Assembly: GCA_012719445.1 (NCBI GenBank)
Contig: JAAYAH010000262.1
Coordinates: forward strand, 1 to 64,000
Origin: Actinomycetales bacterium
GTDB lineage: Bacteria; Actinomycetota; Actinomycetes; Actinomycetales; Kineosporiaceae
Length of the DNA stretch: 64,000 bases
Direction of reading: 5' to 3'
Shown: one piece after another, positions 39,808 to 50,473 of the stretch
Position numbering within the stretch: position 1 is the stretch's first letter
Layout of the letters: each line of letters starts with the position of its first letter
Program-made: the position numbers and the translations under genes
The notes under the pieces: generated by a model
Databases searched by the model: none
Told to the model about the DNA's origin: nothing
The model's input: the letters and a program-made list of their open reading frames with translations, nothing else

Positions 39808-39852
39808 TCCGTGGCGTGCCCCCGGTGTGTCCCCGGCATCCTCGTGACCCGA

Positions 39853-39858
39853 TAGCCT
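39853..39858 (+). promoter_or_regulatory. -10 box for a leaderless murE transcript
   Basis: TAGCCT fits TAnnnT and ends six bases before the GTG of murE, in the 57-base gap after ftsI, where no SD is visible. This suggests an internal dcw promoter. The -35 region is poor. Confidence 0.4.
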
Positions 39859-39864
39859 CCGAAC

Positions 39865-41502
39865 GTGCCGACGCCCGGTGGCCCGTCCCTGGCCCGCACC
39901 CGCCCCAGCACCGCTCCCGGGTGCCGGCTCGCCGACGTGACGGCGGCGCTGGGCGTCCCCGCAGCCGGTGACGACGCGGCCGTCGGCCTCGACGGCGTCA
40001 CCCTGGACTCCCGCCGGGTCGGTCCCGGCGACCTCTACGCCGCCCTGCCCGGGTCCCGGGCCCACGGCGCCCGGTTCGTCGCCCAGGCGGTGGCCGCCGG
40101 GGCACGGGCGGTCCTCACCGACGCGCAGGGCGAGGCCATCGTGCGGGACCTGACCGGCGGCGGGCCGACCGTGCCGGTGGTCGTCGTCGAGGACCCGCGC
40201 GCCGTGCTCGGCGAGGTCTCCGCCCTGGTCTACGGCAGGCCGGCCGAGCGGCTGCTCATGCTCGGGGTCACCGGGACGAACGGCAAGACCACGGTCACCT
40301 TCCTGCTCGACGCCGCGCTGCGGGCCCTCGGCCGACGCACCGGCCTGGTGGGCACCATCGAGACCCGGGTGGTGGAGGAGCGGATGCGCAGCGTCCGCAC
40401 CACCCCCGAGTCGACGGACGTGCACGGGCTGCTCGGGCTCATGGTGGAGCGGGGGGCGAGCGTCTGCTCCATGGAGGTCTCCAGCCACGCCCTCGCCCTG
40501 CACCGGGTCGACGGGATCGTCTTCGACGTCGTCGCCTTCACCAACCTGTCCCGCGACCACCTCGACTTCCATCGCACGATGGAGGACTACTTCGCGACGA
40601 AGGCGTCCCTGTTCACCCCCGACCGGGCCCGGCGGGGGGTGGTGTGTGTCGACGACCCGTGGGGCCGCCGGCTCGCCGCGACCGCCGGGGTCCCGGTGCA
40701 GACCCTCGTGACCGTGACCGCGACCGGTGACGGGCGGGACGGCGAGGGCGCCGACGCCGACTGGGTGGTCACCGACCGGCGCCCCGAGGGTGCCGGCACC
40801 GGGTTCGTCCTGCGCGGCAGGGACGGGACCCGGGTCGCGGCCCGGTGCCCGCTGCCCGGCGACTTCAACGTGACGAACACGGCCGTCGCCCTGGTTACCC
40901 TGGTGCTGGCCGGGATCGGGGCCGAGGAGGCGGCGGACGCCTTGGCCGGGAGCCCGCCGGTGCCCGGCCGGATGGAGCGGGTCGGCGCCGGCAGCAGCCC
41001 GGGGGAGCCGCTCGCGGTGGTCGACTACGCGCACACCCCGGACGCGGTGGCCCTCGCCCTCGCCTCGCTGCGTGATCGCGGCAGGCCGCTCGTCGTCGTC
41101 CTCGGCGCGGGCGGGGACCGGGACCGGGAGAAGCGCCCGCTCATGGGGGCCGCCGCCGCCCGGGGGGCCGACATCGTGATCGTCACCGACGACAACCCCC
41201 GGTCGGAGGACCCCTCGGCGATCCGCGCCGCCGTCCTCGCCGGGGCGCAGGCGGTCCCGGGGGACGGCGGGCACGAGGCCGAGGTCGTGGAGATCGCCGA
41301 CCGGCGTGCCGCCGTCGCCGCGGCCGTCGCCAGGGCATGGGGGGGCGGGGCGGTCCTCGTCGCCGGCAAGGGGCACGAGCAGGGCCAGGAGACGGCGGGC
41401 TCCGTCACCACCTTCGACGACCGGGAGGTCCTCGCCGCCGCGCTGGAGGCGGAGGCCGGTCGGAGAGCAGCCACCACGACGCAGGAGGAGACCACCAAGT
41501 GA
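39865..41502 (+). CDS. murE: UDP-MurNAc-tripeptide synthetase (meso-DAP adding)
   Basis: A 545-residue Mur ligase that adds the third amino acid to UDP-MurNAc-L-Ala-D-Glu. The ATP loop is [16 protein letters not shown], the central domain has [16 protein letters not shown], and the C-terminal domain has the DNPRSEDP motif, diagnostic of meso-diaminopimelate rather than lysine ligases. This fits an actinomycete wall with DAP. The first 30 residues are Pro-rich. It has no SD and may be leaderless. Its stop overlaps the murF GTG. Confidence 0.93.
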   Translation: MPTPGGPSLARTRPSTAPGCRLADVTAALGVPAAGDDAAVGLDGVTLDSRRVGPGDLYAALPGSRAHGARFVAQAVAAGARAVLTDAQGEAIVRDLTGGGPTVPVVVVEDPRAVLGEVSALVYGRPAERLLMLGVTGTNGKTTVTFLLDAALRALGRRTGLVGTIETRVVEERMRSVRTTPESTDVHGLLGLMVERGASVCSMEVSSHALALHRVDGIVFDVVAFTNLSRDHLDFHRTMEDYFATKASLFTPDRARRGVVCVDDPWGRRLAATAGVPVQTLVTVTATGDGRDGEGADADWVVTDRRPEGAGTGFVLRGRDGTRVAARCPLPGDFNVTNTAVALVTLVLAGIGAEEAADALAGSPPVPGRMERVGAGSSPGEPLAVVDYAHTPDAVALALASLRDRGRPLVVVLGAGGDRDREKRPLMGAAAARGADIVIVTDDNPRSEDPSAIRAAVLAGAQAVPGDGGHEAEVVEIADRRAAVAAAVARAWGGGAVLVAGKGHEQGQETAGSVTTFDDREVLAAALEAEAGRRAATTTQEETTK

Positions 41503-42911
41503 TCAGGCTGACCGTTGCGGAGGTGGCCGTCGCCGTCGGCGGGCGGATCGCCGACGGTACGGATCCCGCGGTGGTCGTGACCGGACCCGTGGTCGTCGAC
41601 TCCAGGGCGGTGACGCCGGGGTGCCTGTTCGCCGCGTTGCCGGGGGAGCGGGTCGACGGGCACGACTTCGCGGCGGCTGCCGTCGCCGCCGGTGCGGTGG
41701 CAACCCTCGGCTCCCGGGAGACCGGGACCCCCGGGGTGCTCGTCACCGACCCGCTCGCCGCGCTCGCCGCCCTCGCCCGGCACCTGCTGGGCCGGCTCCC
41801 CGACCTCACCGTTGTCGGGGTCACCGGATCCTCCGGCAAGACCGGGACCAAGGACATCCTCGCCTGCCTGCTCGGCGGCCTCGGCCCCACCGTCGCGCCG
41901 GAGGGGTCGTACAACAACGAGCTCGGGGTCCCGCTGACGGCCCTGCGCGCCGGGGCCGGGACCAGCCACCTCGTCGTCGAGATGGGGGCGCGGCACCCCG
42001 GCAACATCACCTACCTCTGCGGGGTGACCCCGCCGCGGATCGGGGTGGTGCTCAACGTCGGCGCAGCCCACCTCGGCGAGTTCGGCAGCCGGGAGGTGAC
42101 CGCCGCGACCAAGGGCGAGCTGGTCGAGGCCCTCCCCGCCGACGGGGTCGCGGTGCTCAACGCCGACGACCCGCTGGTGGCCGCGATGGCGGCCCGCGCG
42201 GCAGCCAGGGTCGTCCGGTTCGGCGAGTCGGCCGCGGCGGACGTCCGCGCGGAGGAGGTCCGGCTCGACGACCTCGCCCGCCCCGGCTTCCGGTTGGTCA
42301 CCCCCGCGGGGAGCGCGCCGGTGACCCTCGCCCTGCACGGGGTGCACCACGTGGCCAACGCCCTCGCCGCAGCCGCCGTGGCGGGCGAGCTCGGGATGGC
42401 GCCGGACGAGATCGCCGCGGCGCTCGGCGACTGCCGGGCGGGCAGCCGGTGGCGGATGGAGGTCACCAGCCGCGAGGACGGCGTCCTCGTCGTCAACGAT
42501 GCCTACAACGCCAACCCCGACTCGACCAGGGCAGCCCTCAAGGCGCTGGCGACCATGGGCAGGCCGTCCTCCGGTCCCGGGCGGAGGACCTGGGCGGTGC
42601 TGGGGGAGATGCTCGAGCTCGGCGACGAGGCGACCCACGAGCACGACGCGATCGGCCGGCTGGCGGTGCGGCTGGACGTCTCCCGCGTGGTCGCCGTCGG
42701 CCAGGGGGCCCGCATGATCCACGAGGGCGCAGGCCGGGAGGGCTCCTTCGGGGGCGAATCGGTGTGGGTGCCGGACGTCCCGGCGGCCCTGGACCTGCTG
42801 CGCGACCAGCTGGCTCCGGGGGACGTCGTCCTGGTCAAGGCGTCCAGGGCCGTCGGCCTCGACCGGCTCGCCGAGGAGCTCCTCCACGACGCGGCCGGAG
42901 CCGCCCGATGA
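41499..42911 (+). CDS. murF: UDP-MurNAc-tripeptide:D-Ala-D-Ala ligase
   Basis: A 470-residue Mur ligase adding D-Ala-D-Ala to complete the UDP-MurNAc-pentapeptide. The N-terminal domain has [19 protein letters not shown]. The ATP loop reads [13 protein letters not shown], and the catalytic NNELGVPLT segment, [13 protein letters not shown] and the C-terminal [19 protein letters not shown] are all typical. The GTG overlaps the murE stop; an SD GCAGGAGGAG (41481-41490) lies within the end of murE. Confidence 0.93.
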   Translation: MIRLTVAEVAVAVGGRIADGTDPAVVVTGPVVVDSRAVTPGCLFAALPGERVDGHDFAAAAVAAGAVATLGSRETGTPGVLVTDPLAALAALARHLLGRLPDLTVVGVTGSSGKTGTKDILACLLGGLGPTVAPEGSYNNELGVPLTALRAGAGTSHLVVEMGARHPGNITYLCGVTPPRIGVVLNVGAAHLGEFGSREVTAATKGELVEALPADGVAVLNADDPLVAAMAARAAARVVRFGESAAADVRAEEVRLDDLARPGFRLVTPAGSAPVTLALHGVHHVANALAAAAVAGELGMAPDEIAAALGDCRAGSRWRMEVTSREDGVLVVNDAYNANPDSTRAALKALATMGRPSSGPGRRTWAVLGEMLELGDEATHEHDAIGRLAVRLDVSRVVAVGQGARMIHEGAGREGSFGGESVWVPDVPAALDLLRDQLAPGDVVLVKASRAVGLDRLAEELLHDAAGAAR

Positions 42912-43987
42912 TCGCCGTCGTGGCCGCGTCCGCGGTGTCCATGGTCTGTGCCCTGTTCGGCACCCCGCTGTACATCCGGTTCCTGGTCCGGCGCGGCTAC
43001 GGTCAGTTCATCCGGGACGACGGCCCGACCACCCACCACACCAAGCGGGGCACGCCCACCATGGGCGGGGCGGTCATCATCGGCTCCGCCGTCGCCGCCT
43101 ACGCGGCGGCCCACCTGGTGACGATGAGCCCGCCGACGGTCTCCGGGCTGCTGGTGCTGTTCCTCATGAGCGGCCTCGGCCTGGTCGGCTTCCTCGACGA
43201 CTACATCAAGATCTCCCGGCAGCGGTCGCTCGGCCTGCGCGCCGGGGCCAAGTTCGCCGGGCAGGCCCTGGTCTCGGTCGCCTTCGCGGTGCTGGCCCTC
43301 CAGTTCGAGAACGAGGCCTTCCTCACCCCGGCCTCGACCCGGATCTCGTTCATCCGGGACACCCCGATCGACCTGGCCTTCGCCGGTGCCGCGGTGGGGC
43401 TGGTGCTGTTCGTGCTCTGGGCGTTCTTCATGATCGCCGCGGAGAGCAACGGGGTGAACCTCACCGACGGCCTCGACGGCCTGGCCACCGGTGCCACCGT
43501 CGCCACCACCGGCGCCTACGTGCTCATCGGCCTCTGGCAGTCGAACAACTCCTGCGAACTGCGGCCCGGCCCGCAGTGCTACGAGGTGCGTGACCCGAGG
43601 GACCTGGCCGTCGTCGCGGCCTGCGTGATGGGCGCGTGCTTCGGCTTCCTGTGGTGGAACGGGTCCCCCGCCAAGATCTTCATGGGGGACACCGGGTCGC
43701 TCGCCCTCGGGGGGGCGATCGCCGGGCTCGCGATCACCAGCCGGACGGAGCTGCTGCTGGTGCTGCTCGGCGGGCTCTTCGTGATCATCACGTTGTCGGT
43801 GGTGATCCAGGTGGGCTCGTTCAAGCTCACCGGGAGACGGGTGTTCCGGATGGCGCCGCTCCAGCACCACTTCGAGCTGGCCGGCTGGGGCGAGGTGACC
43901 ATCGTCATCCGGTTCTGGCTCATCGCCGGGGTCTTCGTCGGCGTCGGCCTGGGGATCTTCTACGCGGAGTGGGTGGTCGGCATATGA
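42908..43987 (+). CDS. mraY: Phospho-MurNAc-pentapeptide transferase MraY
   Basis: A 359-residue polytopic membrane enzyme that transfers phospho-MurNAc-pentapeptide to undecaprenyl phosphate, forming lipid I. About ten TM helices can be drawn. Signature residues are [11 protein letters not shown] in the first cytoplasmic loop, FLDDYIKI with the catalytic Asp pair, [21 protein letters not shown] and [16 protein letters not shown]. It is joined to murF and murD by ATGA overlaps. A 25-residue hydrophilic insertion containing two Cys ([14 protein letters not shown]) lies between TM helices. Confidence 0.94.
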   Translation: MIAVVAASAVSMVCALFGTPLYIRFLVRRGYGQFIRDDGPTTHHTKRGTPTMGGAVIIGSAVAAYAAAHLVTMSPPTVSGLLVLFLMSGLGLVGFLDDYIKISRQRSLGLRAGAKFAGQALVSVAFAVLALQFENEAFLTPASTRISFIRDTPIDLAFAGAAVGLVLFVLWAFFMIAAESNGVNLTDGLDGLATGATVATTGAYVLIGLWQSNNSCELRPGPQCYEVRDPRDLAVVAACVMGACFGFLWWNGSPAKIFMGDTGSLALGGAIAGLAITSRTELLLVLLGGLFVIITLSVVIQVGSFKLTGRRVFRMAPLQHHFELAGWGEVTIVIRFWLIAGVFVGVGLGIFYAEWVVGI

Positions 43988-45510
43988 CCTCGGGCGAGGT
44001 GTCCCGGCTCGACACGTTCACCAGCGGCACCGCCGACTGGGGCGGGCTGCGGGTGGTGGTCGCCGGCTTCGGGGTCTCCGGCTACGCCGCGGTCGACGCC
44101 CTGCTGCAGCGCGGTGCCCGGGTGGTCGTCGTCGACGAGGGGACCGGGCCCGTCCTCACCGAGCGCGCCCAGGTGCTCGGCGCCCTCGGTGCCGACGTCC
44201 GTCTCGGGGCAGGCACCACGTCGGCGCTGCCCGACGTGGCCGGCAGCCCGCCCGACCTCGTGGTCACCTCGCCCGGGTGGCGTCCCGACCAGCCGCTGCT
44301 CGCCGCGACGGCACGGGCGGGCGTGCCGGTGTGGGGGGAGGTCGAGCTCGCCTGGCGGATGCGGCCGGCGCACGGGGCAGCGGAGTGGCTCACCCTCACC
44401 GGGACCAACGGCAAGACGACGACGGTGAGGCTGCTCGCCGCCATGCTCACCGCGGCAGGTCTCCGGGCCACCGCTGCGGGCAACGTCGGCACCCCGCTGC
44501 TCGAGGCGGTGCTGCACCCCGACCCCTACGACGTCATCGCCGTCGAGCTGTCCAGCTTCCAGCTGCACTGGTCCACCTCACCCCGGCCGGAGGCCAGCGC
44601 CTGCCTGAACGTCGCCCCCGACCACCTCGACTGGCACGGCTCGGCCGACGCCTACGCCGCGGCCAAGGGCAGGGTCTACGCCAACACCAGGGTCGCCTGC
44701 GTCTACAACGTCGCCGACCCGGTCACCGAGCGCCTCGTGGAGGAGGCGGACGTCGAGGAGGGCTGCCGCGCCGTCGGCTTCACCACCGGCGTCCCGGCGG
44801 CCTCCATGCTCGGCGTCGTCGACGACGTGCTGTGCGACCGGGCCTTCGTCGCCGAGCGCGCCACCTCCGCCGCCGAGCTGGGCACCCTCGACGACGTCGC
44901 GCAGGCCTTCGGCGGCACCGTCGCGCCGCACCACGTCGCCGACGCCCTCGCGGCGGCGGCGCTGGCCCGGGCCCACGGCGTCGGGCAGGCTGCGGTGCGG
45001 GACGGGCTGCGCGCGTTCACCCCCGACCCGCACCGGATCGCGACCGTCGCCGAGGCGGGCGGGGTCCGCTGGGTCGACGACTCCAAGGCGACCAACGGCC
45101 ACGCGGCCGAGGCCTCGCTGGCGGCCTTCGATCGGGTGGTGTGGATCGCCGGCGGGCTCGCCAAGGGCGCGACCTTCGACGACCTCGTCCGCCGCAACGC
45201 CTCCCGGCTGCGGGCCGCCGTGCTCCTCGGCCGGGACCGGAAGCTCCTCGGCGAGGCTTTGTCGCGACACGCCCCGGACGTCCCCGTGGTCGAGGTCGAC
45301 GTCGCCGAGACTGGACCGGTGTCAGAACGCGACCCGGTGGCCCTGATGGACGTCGTCGTCGCCCGGGCCGCCGAGCTGGCCAGCCCGGGGGACACGGTGC
45401 TCCTCGCCCCGGCGTGCGCGTCCATGGACCAGTTCGTCTCCTACGGGCAGCGGGGGGACGCGTTCGCCACGGCGGTGAGGCGCAGGCTGTCCACGGCCGG
45501 GGAGGGCTGA
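43984..45510 (+). CDS. murD: UDP-MurNAc-L-alanine:D-glutamate ligase
   Basis: A 508-residue Mur ligase that adds D-glutamate to UDP-MurNAc-L-Ala. The N-terminal Rossmann domain starts [20 protein letters not shown]. The ATP loop is [18 protein letters not shown], with ELSSFQLHW in the central domain, [10 protein letters not shown], and the C-terminal [14 protein letters not shown] and [12 protein letters not shown]. The ATG overlaps the mraY stop. It ends three bases before ftsW. Confidence 0.93.
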   Translation: MTSGEVSRLDTFTSGTADWGGLRVVVAGFGVSGYAAVDALLQRGARVVVVDEGTGPVLTERAQVLGALGADVRLGAGTTSALPDVAGSPPDLVVTSPGWRPDQPLLAATARAGVPVWGEVELAWRMRPAHGAAEWLTLTGTNGKTTTVRLLAAMLTAAGLRATAAGNVGTPLLEAVLHPDPYDVIAVELSSFQLHWSTSPRPEASACLNVAPDHLDWHGSADAYAAAKGRVYANTRVACVYNVADPVTERLVEEADVEEGCRAVGFTTGVPAASMLGVVDDVLCDRAFVAERATSAAELGTLDDVAQAFGGTVAPHHVADALAAAALARAHGVGQAAVRDGLRAFTPDPHRIATVAEAGGVRWVDDSKATNGHAAEASLAAFDRVVWIAGGLAKGATFDDLVRRNASRLRAAVLLGRDRKLLGEALSRHAPDVPVVEVDVAETGPVSERDPVALMDVVVARAAELASPGDTVLLAPACASMDQFVSYGQRGDAFATAVRRRLSTAGEG

Positions 45511-45513
45511 GCC

Positions 45514-46812
45514 GTGCCCGGCGGTGCCACGACCGCCGCGGCCAGGACGGCGCCGTCGCGCGGGGGACCGAGGTCGATGTCCGAGGGCCTCCGGTCCCGG
45601 CTGGACTCGCCGCTGGTGTCGTACTACCTCGTGCTCGGGTCGACCATGGCCCTCACCATCGTCGGGCTGGTCATGGTGCTGTCCAGCTCGAGCATCGAGG
45701 CCCTGCGCCTGCACGGGAACTCGTTCTCGGTGTTCACCCGCCAGGTCCTCTTCGCCGCCCTCGCGGTGCCGCTGGTGGTGCTCGCGGTGAAGATGCCCGT
45801 CTCGGCGTGGAAGGCCGTGTCCTGGCCGTTGCTGGTGTCCGCCGTCCTCGGCCTGCTGCTCGTGCTCACCCCGCTCGGCAAGGGCGTGCACGGCAACCGC
45901 AACTGGCTGGAGATCGCCGGGATGCGGCTGCAGCCCTCGGAGTTCGCGAAGCTCGCCCTCGTGATCTGGGCGGCCACCGTGCTGGCCCGCAAGCGGAAGC
46001 TGCTCGAGCAGACCGTGCACGTCGTCGTCCCGGTGGTCTTCCCGGTCGCGATGCTCCTCGTCGGCCTGGTGCTGCTCGGTCACGACCTCGGCACCGCGAT
46101 GGTGTTGATGGCCCTCGCGGCGGCCCTGCTGTGGGTGGCCGGGACCCCGGCCCGGCTGTTCCTCGGCGGGCTGGCCCTCGCGGTCACGGCGACCGGCATC
46201 GCCCTCGCCTCGCCGAACAAGACCCGGCTGGCCCGGATCGAGGTCTGGCTGTCCAGGGCCTGCGAGGACATGAGCAACTACCACAGCACCTGCTGGCAGT
46301 CGGTGCACGCCAAGTGGGCACTCGCGTCGGGCGGGTGGTGGGGGGTCGGCCTCGGCGGCAGCAGGGAGAAGTGGTCCTACCTGCCCGAGGCCCACAACGA
46401 CTTCATCTTCGCGATCATCGGCGAGGAGCTCGGCCTGACCGGGACGCTCGTGGTCCTGGTGCTGTTCGCGGTGCTCGGCGTCGGCCTGCTGCGGGTCGTG
46501 GCCAGGAGCAGGGACCCGTTCGTGAAGATCGCCACGGGCGGGGTACTGGCCTGGGTGCTCGGCCAGGCCATCATCAACATCGGTGCCGTGCTCGGGCTGC
46601 TGCCCGTGATCGGGGTCCCGCTGCCCCTGGTGTCCAGCGGTGGTTCGGCCCTCGTGACGACCCTCGTCGCGCTGGGCATGGTGATCGGCTTCGCCCGGCG
46701 CGAGCCCGGGGTCCCCGAGGCTCTGGCCGCGCGGGTCGGCGTCGTCCGGCGCTCGCTGGCGGTGCTGCCCGGCAGGAGGCCGGCGAACAGGCGTACAGGA
46801 GGTACACGGTGA
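45514..46812 (+). CDS. ftsW: Septal peptidoglycan glycosyltransferase FtsW (SEDS)
   Basis: A 432-residue SEDS-family membrane protein that polymerises lipid II at the septum with FtsI. About ten TM helices; signatures are GNRNWLEIAGMRLQPSEFAKLALV, GHDLGTAMVL, PEAHNDFIFAIIGEELG (containing the essential Asp/Glu region) and GVPLPLVSSGGSALV. N-terminal (about 25 residues) and C-terminal tails are basic. The GTG at 45514 follows murD by three bases. An in-frame ATG in RSMSEG (codon 22) is an alternative start. It overlaps murG by GTGA. Confidence 0.92.
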   Translation: MPGGATTAAARTAPSRGGPRSMSEGLRSRLDSPLVSYYLVLGSTMALTIVGLVMVLSSSSIEALRLHGNSFSVFTRQVLFAALAVPLVVLAVKMPVSAWKAVSWPLLVSAVLGLLLVLTPLGKGVHGNRNWLEIAGMRLQPSEFAKLALVIWAATVLARKRKLLEQTVHVVVPVVFPVAMLLVGLVLLGHDLGTAMVLMALAAALLWVAGTPARLFLGGLALAVTATGIALASPNKTRLARIEVWLSRACEDMSNYHSTCWQSVHAKWALASGGWWGVGLGGSREKWSYLPEAHNDFIFAIIGEELGLTGTLVVLVLFAVLGVGLLRVVARSRDPFVKIATGGVLAWVLGQAIINIGAVLGLLPVIGVPLPLVSSGGSALVTTLVALGMVIGFARREPGVPEALAARVGVVRRSLAVLPGRRPANRRTGGTR

Positions 46813-47930
46813 GTCTCTCGGTCCTGCTGGCGGGAGGGGGGACGACGGGGCACGTCGCGCCCCTGCTCGCCCTCGCCGACTGCCTGCGACGGCAGGACGG
46901 CGACACCCGGATCACGGTGCTGGGCACTGCAGAGGGCCTGGAGTCGCGGCTGGTCCCCGAGGCCGGGTACCCCCTCGTCGTCGTGCCCCGGGTGCCGCTG
47001 CCGCGCGGGGCCAGCCCGGACCTGCTGCGCCTGCCCGCCCGGCTGCGGGCAGCCGTCGCCGTCGCGGCGGCGGCCGTCGACGACAACGCCGTCGACGTCG
47101 TCGTCGGGTTCGGCGGGTACGTGGCCACCCCGGCCTACCTGGCCGCCAGGCGCCGCGTCCCGGTCGTGGTGCACGAGCAGAACGCGCTGCCGGGGATCGC
47201 GAACCGGCTCGGGGCCCGGTTCACCGACCACGTCGGGGTCACCTTCCCCGGCACGCCGCTGCGCGGGGCGCAGGTCGTCGGCATGCCGCTGCGCCGGCAG
47301 ATCACCACCCTGGACCGGGCGGCGACCCGGGCGGCGGCGCGGGCCGGGTTCGGGCTGGACCCCGACGCCCGCACCCTGCTCGTCGTCGGCGGCTCGCTGG
47401 GCGCGCAGCGGCTCAACGTCACCCTCGGCTCGGCCGCGGGAGCGCTCGCCGAGGCCGGCATCCAGGTGCTGCACGCCGCAGGACGGGGCAAGAGCGTCGA
47501 CGTCGAGGCACCTGCCGGGGTCGGCACCGGCGGGCGGGGGACCCGGCCGCCGTACGTCGTCGTGGAGTACCTCGACCGGATGGACCTCGCCTACGCCGCG
47601 GCCGACGCCGTGATCTGCCGGGCCGGGGCCGGGACCGTGTGCGAGCTCACCGCCCTGGGGATCCCCGCGGCCTACGTGCCGCTGCCGATCGGCAACGGTG
47701 AGCAGCGCCGCAACGTCCAGCCGGTCGTGGACGCCGGCGGGGGCCTCGTCGTCGACGACGCCGCGTGCACCCCGGACTGGATCGCCTCGACCCTCGTCCC
47801 GCTGCTCACCGACCAGGCCCGCCTCGCCCGGATGGGGGCCGCGGCCGCCGACTTCGGCATCGCCGACGGCGACGAGCGGCTCGCCGACCTGGTCCGGCTC
47901 GCCGCGGCGACCCCGAGGGGCGACCGGTGA
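46809..47930 (+). CDS. murG: Lipid II-forming GlcNAc transferase MurG
   Basis: A 373-residue GT-B glycosyltransferase that adds GlcNAc from UDP-GlcNAc to lipid I on the cytoplasmic face of the membrane. The N-terminal glycine loop is LLAGGGTTGHVAPLLALA. Further signatures are VVGFGGYVATPAYLAA, VHEQNALPGIANRL, LLVVGGSLGAQRLN, ICRAGAGTVCELTALGIPA and the UDP-binding PLPIGNGEQRRN. The start and stop overlap ftsW and murC by four bases each. Confidence 0.94.
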   Translation: MSLSVLLAGGGTTGHVAPLLALADCLRRQDGDTRITVLGTAEGLESRLVPEAGYPLVVVPRVPLPRGASPDLLRLPARLRAAVAVAAAAVDDNAVDVVVGFGGYVATPAYLAARRRVPVVVHEQNALPGIANRLGARFTDHVGVTFPGTPLRGAQVVGMPLRRQITTLDRAATRAAARAGFGLDPDARTLLVVGGSLGAQRLNVTLGSAAGALAEAGIQVLHAAGRGKSVDVEAPAGVGTGGRGTRPPYVVVEYLDRMDLAYAAADAVICRAGAGTVCELTALGIPAAYVPLPIGNGEQRRNVQPVVDAGGGLVVDDAACTPDWIASTLVPLLTDQARLARMGAAAADFGIADGDERLADLVRLAAATPRGDR

Positions 47931-49402
47931 TCCCGGACCGGTCGATCGAGGTCCCGGCGGCGGAGCGGCTGGGGCGGGTGCACTTCGTCGGGATCGGCGG
48001 GATCGGCATGTCCGGGATCGCCCGCCTGCTGCGGGCCCGGGGCCTGGAGGTGTCCGGCAGCGATGCCACCGACTCCGAGGTGATGGCCGGGCTGCGCGAC
48101 CTCGGGATCACCGCCCACGTCGGTCACGACGCCGGGCACCTCGACGGCGCCTCGACGGTCGTCGTCTCCTCCGCGATCCGCGAGGGCAACCCCGAGCTGG
48201 TCGAGGCGCGTCGCCGGGGTCTGCTCGTGCTGCACCGCTCGCAGGCCCTCGCCGCCCTGATGGCGGGACGCCGGGTCGTCGCCGTCGCCGGGACCCACGG
48301 CAAGACCACCACCACCTCGATGGTCACCGTCGGTCTGCGGGCCGCCGGTCTCGACCCGTCGTTCGCCATCGGCGGGGAGCTCCCCGACGGCGGCAGCAAC
48401 GCCGGGGACGGGTCGGGGGACGTCCTCGTCGCCGAGGCGGACGAGTCGGACGGCTCGTTCCTGCTCTACGCGCCTGCCGTCGCCGTGGTCACCAACGTGG
48501 AGCCGGACCACCTCGACCACTACGGGACGGCCGAGGCCGTCGAGGCCGCCTTCGACGCCTTCTGCGCCCGGATCGTCCCCGGCGGCACCCTCGTGATCGG
48601 CCTCGACGACCCCGGCGCCCGCCGCCTGCTCGACCGGGTGCGCCCCGATCTCGTCGACCGCGGGGTCCTGGTCGTCGGCTACGGCGAGTCCGAGGACGCG
48701 GACCTGCGGGTGGGGGAGCTGTCCCTCGACGGGGAGGGGCCCCGGTTCATCGTCACCGGAGCGCAGGTCGCGGGCCGGCGGACCGGGGGAGCCGCGGCGG
48801 ACCGGGGGCTCGCCGTCACGCTGCGGGTCCCCGGGCGGCACAACGTCCTGGACGCGACGGCAGCGCTCGCGGCCTGCGTCGCGGTGGGCGCCGAGCCCGC
48901 GGGCGTTCTCGACGGTCTCGCCGCGTTCCGGGGCGCCAGACGGCGGTTCGAGGCGCGGGGCCGGGCGGCCGGGGTCCGCGTCATCGACGACTACGCCCAC
49001 CATCCGACCGAGGTCGAGGCGCTGCTGCGGGCCGCGCGGGAGGTCGCCGGCTCCGGCCGGGTGGTCGCGGTCTTCCAGCCGCATCTGTTCAGCCGCACCC
49101 GGATCTTCGCCGCGGACTTCGGCCGGGCGCTCGGGCTGGCCGACGAGGTCGTGGTCATGGACGTCTACCCGGCGCGGGAGGACCCCGAGCCCGGCGTCAC
49201 CGGAGCCCTCGTCGCCGAGCGGGTCCCCCTTCCCGCCGCGAGGGTCGACTTCGTCCCGGAGCGGTCCATGGTGGCGTCCGCCGTCGCGTCCCGGGCCCGC
49301 GCCGGGGACGTCGTGCTCACCGTCGGCGCCGGGGACGTCACGGCGCTCGCCCCCGAGATCCTCGCCGCGCTGGGCAGGCCCGGCGGGGAGAGCAGCCCGT
49401 GA
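47927..49402 (+). CDS. murC: UDP-MurNAc:L-alanine ligase
   Basis: A 491-residue Mur ligase adding the first residue, L-alanine, to UDP-MurNAc. The N-terminal motif is VHFVGIGGIGMSGIARLL. The ATP loop is VAGTHGKTTTTSMVTVGL, with EADESDGSFL, NVEPDHLDHYG, the C-terminal VIDDYAHHPTEVEALL and FQPHLFSRTR. The murC-ftsQ-ftsZ order is standard for actinomycetes. GTG overlaps at both ends indicate tight translational coupling. Confidence 0.94.
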   Translation: MIPDRSIEVPAAERLGRVHFVGIGGIGMSGIARLLRARGLEVSGSDATDSEVMAGLRDLGITAHVGHDAGHLDGASTVVVSSAIREGNPELVEARRRGLLVLHRSQALAALMAGRRVVAVAGTHGKTTTTSMVTVGLRAAGLDPSFAIGGELPDGGSNAGDGSGDVLVAEADESDGSFLLYAPAVAVVTNVEPDHLDHYGTAEAVEAAFDAFCARIVPGGTLVIGLDDPGARRLLDRVRPDLVDRGVLVVGYGESEDADLRVGELSLDGEGPRFIVTGAQVAGRRTGGAAADRGLAVTLRVPGRHNVLDATAALAACVAVGAEPAGVLDGLAAFRGARRRFEARGRAAGVRVIDDYAHHPTEVEALLRAAREVAGSGRVVAVFQPHLFSRTRIFAADFGRALGLADEVVVMDVYPAREDPEPGVTGALVAERVPLPAARVDFVPERSMVASAVASRARAGDVVLTVGAGDVTALAPEILAALGRPGGESSP

Positions 49403-50364
49403 TCCGGAGACCTCCGGGGCAGGTACCCGGGCGGAAGACCAGGACCACCGAGAGACCGGTGCGGGTGGCCAGGACCGTCGCCGCACCGCCTCAGGGGCCG
49501 CCACCCGGACCGGCGCGACAGGTCACCACCGACGCCGCGCACCGGTTCCGGGCCAGGGCGAGGAACCGTCGCCTGCGCAGGATCGCGGTGACCGTGCTCA
49601 CGGTCGCCCTCCTCGCGGTGGGGGCGTGGCTGCCACTCGGCTCGCCGTGGCTGCGGGTCCGGCAGGTCGACGTGGCCGGGCTGGAGCGGCTGTCCCGCAG
49701 CGAGGTGGACACGATCACGGCCCCCGAGCTCGGATCGCCGCTCGTCCTCGCCCCGACGGAGACGCTGGCCCGGCGGATCCGCGCGCTCCAGGTGGTCAAG
49801 GAGGTGCGGGTGCTGCGGGTCCTGCCCTCGACGCTGCGGGTCGAGATCGTCGAGCGGCAGCCGGTCGCCGCGCTGCCCTCGGGGCGGACCTACCGGCTCG
49901 TCGACGCCGAGGGGGTCGTCGTCGACGAGCAGCAACAGGTCGTGGCCGGGATCCCGGTCCTGCACGTCGACCTGGAGACCGCGGGGGTCGACGCGATGAC
50001 CGCCGCACTGGTCGTCGTCCGTGAGCTGCCTCCCGACCTGCTCCGCCAGGTCCGGCACCTCGGTGCGACCAGTGCCGACCACGTGTGGCTGAGGCTCACC
50101 GACGGCTCCCGGGTGGTCTGGGGTGACCGGTCGGAGACCCGGCGGAAGGCCGAGGTGCTCGGCGGGCTGAGGAAGGCGCACCGGACGCCTGCAAGATCCT
50201 CCGGCCGGTCCTGGGTCTACGATGTCTCGGCCCCGAACGCGCCGGCGGTGAGCCCCGGCCGCCTCGCCGCGCGCGCTTCACGGGCAATCCGACGACACGC
50301 CCCGGCGGTCGTTGAATCGGCTCGTGGCGGTCCCTACCGTCCAAACGTCACGAGGTTGACATAA
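49399..50364 (+). CDS. ftsQ: Cell division protein FtsQ (DivIB)
   Basis: A 321-residue bitopic protein. A long basic, Pro-rich cytoplasmic N-terminus (about 75 residues) precedes a TM helix ([17 protein letters not shown]). The POTRA domain starts [19 protein letters not shown], and the FtsQ beta domain contains [28 protein letters not shown]. Most FtsQ proteins end soon after a YDVSAP-like motif. Here the frame continues about 40 residues past SWVYDVSAP with a basic tail ([15 protein letters not shown]...) that overlaps the ftsZ promoter, so the tail may be a recent extension. Start overlaps murC by GTGA. Confidence 0.9.
   Translation: MIRRPPGQVPGRKTRTTERPVRVARTVAAPPQGPPPGPARQVTTDAAHRFRARARNRRLRRIAVTVLTVALLAVGAWLPLGSPWLRVRQVDVAGLERLSRSEVDTITAPELGSPLVLAPTETLARRIRALQVVKEVRVLRVLPSTLRVEIVERQPVAALPSGRTYRLVDAEGVVVDEQQQVVAGIPVLHVDLETAGVDAMTAALVVVRELPPDLLRQVRHLGATSADHVWLRLTDGSRVVWGDRSETRRKAEVLGGLRKAHRTPARSSGRSWVYDVSAPNAPAVSPGRLAARASRAIRRHAPAVVESARGGPYRPNVTRLT
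50312..50340 (+). promoter_or_regulatory. ftsZ promoter inside the ftsQ 3' end
   Basis: TTGAAT (50312-50317), a 17-base spacer, TACCGT (50335-50340): a good housekeeping-type promoter within the last codons of ftsQ, with a predicted start near 50347 and a leader of about 125 bases to ftsZ. Extra ftsZ promoters at this place are known in Streptomyces and Mycobacterium. Confidence 0.6.
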
Positions 50365-50385
50365 CTATAACCCTCTACCTGAGGG
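50356..50385 (+). promoter_or_regulatory. AT-rich element and small hairpin before ftsZ
   Basis: A consensus TTGACA (50356-50361) is followed by an unusually A/T-rich ATAACTATAAC, then a hairpin CCCTC (50371-50375), loop TACCT, GAGGG (50381-50385). TACCTG at 50376 would give only a 14-base spacer, so this may be a second promoter with atypical spacing or a regulator site. Confidence 0.4.
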
Positions 50386-50473
50386 TGAGGGTCGGAGGGG
50401 GGCGCCGTCGGTCGGCGGCGGCTCGCCGCGGCCCAGGAGCTCGGCCCCGGCCCGCAAGCGGAAGGCTCTCGAC

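Noticed and set aside
37837-41376. Very long open frame on the minus strand across ftsI and murE (over 1,100 codons)
   Set aside because: Antisense shadow of GC-rich coding DNA. Its product is Arg/Gly/Pro/Asp-rich with no domain, while the plus strand encodes complete FtsI and MurE.
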